This document shows positions 1 through 4,437 of a stretch of DNA of 7,276 bases, piece after piece. Location of the stretch: positions 190 through 7,465 of the forward strand of contig DPJP01000484.1 of NCBI GenBank assembly GCA_003542955.1, written 5' to 3'. The notes beneath the pieces are model-generated. The model was given only the letters and a program-made list of their open reading frames with translations. It made no database searches and was not told the DNA's origin. A program made the position numbers and the translations under genes. This DNA comes from Armatimonadota bacterium. Lineage in GTDB: Bacteria; Armatimonadota; Zipacnadia; Zipacnadales; UBA11051. Numbering within the stretch: position 1 is the stretch's first letter; each line of letters starts with the position of its first letter.

Positions 1-3000
1 TACGCTCAAGCCGAGATCACCCTGGTGCGCGGCGGAACTGCACACGCGCAGATCGTCACTCCCGACAAGCCGGTGCCGGTGGTCGAGCTTGCCGCACAGG
101 AGCTGCAGTACCACATCCGCAAGGCGACCGGGGCGGAGTTGGCGATTGTCGCCGAGAGCGAGGCTGCCGACGCCCAGCAGCACCACATCTACCTCGGCGA
201 CTGCAAGGCCACGCGCGCGGCCGGCATCGGGTTCCCCACTCTCGAGCCCGGCGAGCAGTATCTTCGCAACGAGCGTGTCGGGCACGTTTTGCGCACCATC
301 GGCGATGACCTCTACCTGGTCGGCTCCGACAGCGACGGCAACCCCGGAGATCGCTTCGGAGGCACGCGCCACGGGACGCTGTTTGCCGTCTATGAGTTCC
401 TCGGGACACAGATGGGGGTACGGTGGCTCTGGCCCGGTGAGCTTGGCGAGGTGATTCCATCCCGCACCGACGTGGTCATCGGCGACCTGGATGTCTCGGG
501 GCAGGAGCGGTTCGCCGAGGCCGAGTACTCGATCAAGTACAGCACCACCCAGCAGAAGGACCGCTGGCAATCCCCGGAGCACTACGAGGCGTTCGCCGCG
601 CAGCAGAAGCAGTGGCTGTTGCGCCACCGGATGGGCGTGCGCAACTCGGTAACCTACAGCTATGGCCACTACTTCGACGGGGCCGGCTACATCGACCGCT
701 TTCTGAAGACCCGGCCCGACTTCTTCCAACTTCTCCCCGACGGCAGCCGCGGCTACATCCCCGGCATGTCCGGCCACGTCATCTCGATGTGTATATCCAA
801 CCCAGACCTGCACGCGCAGATGATCGCGGACTGGAAGGGCTACAGGGAGGCGGAGGAGCTGGTCCGCAGCGGGGGCAAGGTCGGCCACGGAATGGGCTGG
901 ATGCTCAATGCTTGCGAGAACGACACCTGCGCCTCGTGCGCGTGTCCGGGCTGTCGAGCCTGGGATGCGTCCGACCCGGCCTTCGAGAACCATGATTACT
1001 GGTCTGGCGGGGTCCTGATCACCGATCCCGCCGAGGGCAATGTGCGCTACCAGGCCGCCCGGCCGGACGCAAGGGGCCGCCCCGCGCCGTCGCTGTCAGA
1101 TCGCTATGCCCGCTTCTACCTCGAGCTTCAGAGGAAAGCCGAGCAGGTGGCATCGCCGGCGGTGGTGTTCGGCTATGCCTACTCGAACTACGTGAAGCCC
1201 CCGCTGCAGACGAAGCTCAATGACCGCATCGTGATCTCGATGGTGCCCTGGCCGTACTTCCCCTGGACGGACAAGGCCGTCGAGGAGATGGAGCGCACGT
1301 GGGAGGGCTGGGAGGCCACCGGTGCGCGGCTGGTACTTCGGCCCAACACCATGCTCACCGGGCACAACTTCCCGATCTTCCTCGCCCGCAGGATAGGACG
1401 CGTCTTCGCCCATCACGCCCGGCATGGAACAGTCGCCACCTCCTTCGACAGCCTCACCGGGCAATGGGCCAGCAAGGGGCCGGAGCTGTATGTCCTCACG
1501 CGCATGCACGCGCGCCCGGAGGCGCCTGTCGAGGACGTGCTGGCTGAGTACTACGCAGGCTTCGGGACAGCCGCCGAGGCGGTGCAGCGCTACTTCGAGC
1601 ACTGGGAGCGGGTTTCCGACGCCGCTGCGGCGAACCCTCCCGAGGACGTCCGCACCAATGCCGACGACGCCGCGGAGGGCGGAGGCTGGGCGGGCTGGCG
1701 GGATTTCGCACGCCATGCGCCATACATCTTCCCGCCGGAGGCGATGGCGCAGGGGCGCGAACTCATCGAGCAGGCCCGGACCGCGGCCACGGGCGACCCG
1801 ATGGCCGAGCAGCGCGTGGCATTCCTCGAGAAGGGCCTCACGCACGCGGAGCTGACCCTTGCCGTCGCGCGGGCCCGTGCCGAACACATGGCAGACCAGG
1901 CCGACGTCGACAGGTACCAGGCCTACGCCCGCGCGATGGGCAAGCTCGTCGCGTACCGCGAGCAGGTCGTCGAGCCGGCGGGCATCGCCAATGTGGGCTT
2001 CCTGATCGACCAGGAGCAGCGCATCGGCTGGGATCACTCGCTGCGCGATGATGAGGCTACCGAGCTCGCCGACCAGTGGCACTCCTACTTCCGCGAGCGC
2101 GGCTACGGCCAGCAGCGTGAGTTCTCCGCATTCGAGCAGGCCGCCGGCGGCAAGCGGCTTGACGACGGCTGGCGCTTCCGGCCGGACCCCAAGCTGCAGG
2201 GGATCGAGGGCAACTGGCACTCGCCCGAACTCGATGACAGCGATTGGGCGCCCATCGGCGTCGACTCGCACTGGAAGGACCAGCCCTGGGGCGCGCAGTG
2301 GCGTCAGGAGCACGGAGACGACTTCCAGGGCGTGGGCTGGTATCGGCTCGAGTTCACTCCGGCAGCCGAAATGCTGACCAACAACCGGCGCGTCATCCTG
2401 TTCTTTGGCGCGGTCGATACGGCAGCGCAGGTCTGGGTCAATAGCCTGCTCGTGGCCGAACGGCCCTCAAACACCGATGCGTGGCAGGAGCCATTCCAGG
2501 TCGACATCACCGATGCACTGGTGCGAGAAGGCGCCAATACGCTCGCCGTGCGGGTGGATCATGTGGCCGGAGCGGGGGGAATCTGGAAGCCGGTCTGGCT
2601 ACTGGTCATCGAGCCGCCGCCGCTGCTCACCGCCAACTGGGGCTTCGAGGACAGCCCTGCGGGCCAGTACGTCCCGCACCTGCCGGCAGGCAACTCCAAG
2701 AACAACCCGCTCAGCCACCTTCAGCCGTGGCTGCTCACCCTCGCCCCGGGCCAGGAGAGCGGAGCGGTCGCGATCATCGAAGGCGGGGCGCCGGAGGGCA
2801 ACCGCTACCTGAGGACAGTGTCGTTCAGCCCACTGCTTCAGCGCCGCGTGCCGACAGTCAGGGGCCTCGAATACCGCATCAGCTTCCGGATGCGTATCGA
2901 TGGCACAGACCTCAACGCGCTCGGCGTCTACTGGAACGACACGCGGATGGTCCAGCCGGGCACGGGCGACTGGCAGGAGTACACGCTGACCGTCACGGGG

Positions 3001-3090
3001 ACCGGCGACGACGTGCTCAAGTTCCAGCGCATCAGCGGCAACGGCAATCCGTGCCTGGACGCCGTGTCAGTGGAGCCGCTGCGGCCGTAG
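1..3090 (+). CDS. DUF4838 glycoside-hydrolase-like protein, 5' partial
   Basis: The reading frame is open from base 1 to the TAG at 3088-3090, giving 1029 visible residues. A GTG at 25 is an internal Val, because in-frame codons precede it. The visible start reads YAQA then EITLV, which looks like the end of a Sec signal peptide (AQA/E), so only some 20-30 codons are probably missing. Residues 5-165 resemble the GH67-type N-terminal domain: LAAQELQYHIRKATG at 30-44 and GTLFAVYEFL...GVRWLWPGE at 125-147. Residues about 180-560 match DUF4838: SYGHYFDG near 220, TRPDFFQLLPDGSR at 237-250, CISNPD at 264-269, a Cys cluster at 305-318, and YAYSNYVKPP at 392-401. A helical part follows. Residues 718-868 form a GH2-like sugar-binding jelly-roll (DDGWRF, VWVNS at 811-815, GGIWKPVWL). 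Residues 876-1029 form a CBM4/9- or DUF642-like beta domain (NWGFED, GDWQEYTL, CLDAVSV). DUF4838 has no settled activity that I know of; a role in glycan cleavage or binding is inferred. Confidence 0.88.
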   Translation, partial: YAQAEITLVRGGTAHAQIVTPDKPVPVVELAAQELQYHIRKATGAELAIVAESEAADAQQHHIYLGDCKATRAAGIGFPTLEPGEQYLRNERVGHVLRTIGDDLYLVGSDSDGNPGDRFGGTRHGTLFAVYEFLGTQMGVRWLWPGELGEVIPSRTDVVIGDLDVSGQERFAEAEYSIKYSTTQQKDRWQSPEHYEAFAAQQKQWLLRHRMGVRNSVTYSYGHYFDGAGYIDRFLKTRPDFFQLLPDGSRGYIPGMSGHVISMCISNPDLHAQMIADWKGYREAEELVRSGGKVGHGMGWMLNACENDTCASCACPGCRAWDASDPAFENHDYWSGGVLITDPAEGNVRYQAARPDARGRPAPSLSDRYARFYLELQRKAEQVASPAVVFGYAYSNYVKPPLQTKLNDRIVISMVPWPYFPWTDKAVEEMERTWEGWEATGARLVLRPNTMLTGHNFPIFLARRIGRVFAHHARHGTVATSFDSLTGQWASKGPELYVLTRMHARPEAPVEDVLAEYYAGFGTAAEAVQRYFEHWERVSDAAAANPPEDVRTNADDAAEGGGWAGWRDFARHAPYIFPPEAMAQGRELIEQARTAATGDPMAEQRVAFLEKGLTHAELTLAVARARAEHMADQADVDRYQAYARAMGKLVAYREQVVEPAGIANVGFLIDQEQRIGWDHSLRDDEATELADQWHSYFRERGYGQQREFSAFEQAAGGKRLDDGWRFRPDPKLQGIEGNWHSPELDDSDWAPIGVDSHWKDQPWGAQWRQEHGDDFQGVGWYRLEFTPAAEMLTNNRRVILFFGAVDTAAQVWVNSLLVAERPSNTDAWQEPFQVDITDALVREGANTLAVRVDHVAGAGGIWKPVWLLVIEPPPLLTANWGFEDSPAGQYVPHLPAGNSKNNPLSHLQPWLLTLAPGQESGAVAIIEGGAPEGNRYLRTVSFSPLLQRRVPTVRGLEYRISFRMRIDGTDLNALGVYWNDTRMVQPGTGDWQEYTLTVTGTGDDVLKFQRISGNGNPCLDAVSVEPLRP

Positions 3091-3105
3091 GCAGCCTGGA
3101 CGGCA

Positions 3106-3152
3106 GGGGCGAGGGACGGCAGGGGCGTGGGATGTGGGGTGTGGGGCGAGGG
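3106..3152 (+). repeat. seven-tract G-run cluster, G-quadruplex candidate
   Basis: Seven runs of three or four G lie at 3106-3109, 3113-3115, 3122-3125, 3129-3131, 3136-3139, 3143-3146 and 3150-3152. They are separated by spacers of 3, 6, 3, 4, 3 and 3 bases. This satisfies the usual G3+N1-7 quadruplex pattern several times over. The two ends carry the same 10-mer, GGGGCGAGGG (3106-3115 and 3143-3152), each followed by a near-identical (A)ACGGCA. It begins 16 bases after the DUF4838 stop codon and would be present in that gene's mRNA 3' end. Folding and function are inferred, not shown. Confidence 0.65.
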
Positions 3153-3282
3153 AACGGCAAGGCCCAAACGCCCCGCGGCAGACCCTGCGCCCGGGGAGGG
3201 GCCTCACGAGAGACCCCGGCCTGACGTTGCGGACGGGGGAGCGAGGCAGGCCCCCGGGGAAAACGACACCAGGGGCGTGGGA
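3120..3282 (+). repeat. 13-bp direct repeat pair 150 bp apart
   Basis: The sequence CAGGGGCGTGGGA occurs at 3120-3132 and again, exactly, at 3270-3282. Flanking bases differ on both sides, so the match is limited to 13 bp. The first copy overlaps the G-run cluster and the second overlaps the 5' arm of the hairpin at 3276-3305. Low sequence complexity makes chance recurrence plausible, but two exact copies in a 235-bp gap are worth recording. Confidence 0.5.
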
Positions 3283-3305
3283 CATTGCGGCGTGGGGGTC
3301 CCGCG
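3276..3305 (+). other. imperfect inverted repeat near the 3' ends of convergent genes
   Basis: Bases 3276-3283 (CGTGGGAC) pair with 3298-3305 (GTCCCGCG) as an 8-bp stem with one G-T wobble and a 14-base loop. The wobble pairs as G-U in plus-strand RNA but becomes an A-C mismatch in minus-strand RNA, so it fits the DUF4838 transcript better. It lies about 20 bases from the CBM9-like gene's stop. No T-tract follows, so it is not a classical intrinsic terminator. Confidence 0.35.
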
Positions 3306-3325
3306 GCCGGAGCAACGACGCCCGC

Positions 3326-4327
3326 TCAGTCGGAAAGCAGCCGCTCGAAACGGATCGTCCACGCCGCCTCCTCGATCCCATCCGCAGCCTGCGCCATCTT
3401 CCCGTTGACAGTCAACCATGCGCGTGTGTCGAGCGGTGCGGAATCCTCCAGTAGCTCACGCAGGGCCTGCAGAGCGCCTTCCGCATCGGCAACCTGCTGC
3501 TGGAGCGCCTGACGCTGCTCGGGCGGTAGCGTGCCTGCATCGGCCGCACGCACGACCCTGAGTGCCTCGTTGAGCCGCGCCTCCAGCTCCATGCTCCGCT
3601 GTGCCGCGCGCGCGCACTCGATGAGCACCGCGCGATCCGCTCCCCCGGCCTCACCGCCGAAGATCAGCCGCCCGAAATGCTCCGGCTGGTGGAATCCGCC
3701 GGGACTGGGGCACCAGCACGACCACTGCGTGTCTCCCTCCCCATTCCGGTCTCGGCAGACATTGAAGCCCCACGCCGCCCCCGGCACGCCGAACCGGCCG
3801 AACGAAGAAAAGTCGATAGCGCACTCGAGATACCACGCATCGCTGCCGACTGCACCCGCCGCCCGCCAGGAGCCGTTCCACGACGAATCGAACCCGCGAC
3901 CGTCATACCGCGTGCCGATCGAGTTTGCGGAGAGCTGGTAGTAGTCGGGGCTGTCGATATCCGGGTGGAGGAATACCTCGACCGCGTCATCGGCCATCAC
4001 CGAGTTGACATCATCGACGCGCACATTGGCGAGAATCCGCTCCGGGTGCTCCTCGAGGCAGGTGATACCCAGGTAGAGCGTACCTTCGTCATAGACCGCC
4101 TGCACGAGCGTCTGCATGATCTCGGTGGTGCTCGCCCGGAGCGTCCAGAACTCCCCGGTCGCCGCCGCCGTCTGCCAGCAGGCGTCATCGAGCCTGCCGT
4201 CGATGGTGGGTGGCTGCGCGGTGCGCTGGCACTCATAGAGGCGTTCTGTGCCGAGATCGGCGGCATGGACGGCACAGACCAGCAGGAGCGTCAGCATGAT
4301 GACTGCAGGTGCTCGTGAGATTGGCAT
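3326..4327 (-). CDS. exported CBM9-like carbohydrate-binding protein with helical C-terminal tail
   Basis: Complete gene of 333 codons, ATG at 4327-4325 to TGA at 3328-3326. The start is supported by a Shine-Dalgarno at 4342-4337 with a 9-base spacer and by a signal peptide beginning right after it: Arg5, a hydrophobic core at 8-20, and likely cleavage after AVHA (residue 22). Cys18 lacks a proper lipobox (LLVC), so a lipoprotein is unlikely. Residues about 30-225 have the CBM9-like pattern: PTIDGRLDDACW at 40-51, YDEGTLYLGI at 79-88, MADDAVEVFLHPD at 111-123, the YYQLSANSIG stretch at 129-138, YLECAIDF at 166-173, WGFNVCRDRN at 186-195, and FGRLIFG at 218-224. Residues 233-331 are Ala/Gln/Glu/Leu-rich and probably form helices or a short coiled coil. 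No catalytic motif is seen. CBM9-like domains bind sugars; the ligand here is unknown. The stop lies 235 bp from that of the convergent DUF4838 gene. Confidence 0.88.
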   Translation of the reverse strand: MPISRAPAVIMLTLLLVCAVHAADLGTERLYECQRTAQPPTIDGRLDDACWQTAAATGEFWTLRASTTEIMQTLVQAVYDEGTLYLGITCLEEHPERILANVRVDDVNSVMADDAVEVFLHPDIDSPDYYQLSANSIGTRYDGRGFDSSWNGSWRAAGAVGSDAWYLECAIDFSSFGRFGVPGAAWGFNVCRDRNGEGDTQWSCWCPSPGGFHQPEHFGRLIFGGEAGGADRAVLIECARAAQRSMELEARLNEALRVVRAADAGTLPPEQRQALQQQVADAEGALQALRELLEDSAPLDTRAWLTVNGKMAQAADGIEEAAWTIRFERLLSD

Positions 4328-4336
4328 GATGTCAGG

Positions 4337-4342
4337 CTCCTG
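4337..4342 (-). promoter_or_regulatory. ribosome binding site of the CBM9-like gene
   Basis: Read on the minus strand this is CAGGAG, a near-consensus Shine-Dalgarno, followed by nine bases (4336-4328) and then the ATG at 4327. It fixes the start just ahead of the signal peptide. Confidence 0.75.
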
Positions 4343-4421
4343 TATCAGGTTAGCGTCAAGGTCGGCAATCCCAGCGGGTCATCGGACGCCCCCCTGCGTG
4401 ACCGTCAACGGCAGACACGGC

Positions 4422-4436
4422 CGGGGCTCCGCCCCG
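4422..4436 (-). terminator. GC-rich palindrome after the GH42-like stop codon
   Basis: A perfect 6-bp stem (CGGGGC / GCCCCG) closes a 3-base loop, starting one base after the TGA of the GH42-like gene. In the minus-strand transcript the stem is followed by mixed sequence without a U-tract. It could be a weak or Rho-assisted terminator, an mRNA 3'-end stabiliser that lowers expression of the next gene, or one copy of a short dispersed GC palindrome. The rest of the 110-bp gap (4328-4437) shows no convincing promoter, so co-transcription of the two minus-strand genes remains possible. Confidence 0.35.
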
Positions 4437-4437
4437 C

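Larger units (their letters stand above)
3091..3325. other. convergent intergenic gap, no gene
   Basis: This 235-bp gap separates the stop of the plus-strand DUF4838 gene from the stop of the minus-strand CBM9-like gene. Open frames through it are only high-GC read-through and show no recognisable protein pattern. It is strongly G-rich on the plus strand and holds a run of G-tracts (3106-3152), a 13-bp direct repeat (3120-3132 and 3270-3282) and an imperfect hairpin (3276-3305). No stem followed by a T-tract is visible on either strand, so how the two converging transcripts end is not obvious from the sequence. Confidence 0.8.

Noticed and set aside
1096..2313. 405-codon open frame on the minus strand inside the DUF4838 gene
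   Set aside because: It lies wholly antisense to a gene with clear domain motifs, its composition is what third-position GC bias gives in an opposite frame, and no family pattern is recognisable.
3191..3259. CCGGGG/CCCCGG (3191-3196 and 3214-3219) and GGGGG/CCCCC (3235-3239 and 3251-3255) as terminators
   Set aside because: Stems are 5-6 bp with 11-17 base loops and no T-tract; such pairings are expected by chance in this composition.
3677..4318. 213-codon plus-strand open frame opposite the CBM9-like gene
   Set aside because: The minus-strand frame has a Shine-Dalgarno, a signal peptide and CBM9-like motifs; this frame has none.
4260..4327. Lipoprotein signal in the CBM9-like protein (Cys18)
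   Set aside because: The residues before Cys18 are LLV, which does not fit the small residue needed before a lipobox Cys, and a normal AVHA cleavage site follows.
4340..4410. TTGACG and TTGCCG as possible -35 boxes ahead of the CBM9-like gene
   Set aside because: No acceptable -10 hexamer lies at 16-18 bases; the best match (GATACA) agrees at only three positions.
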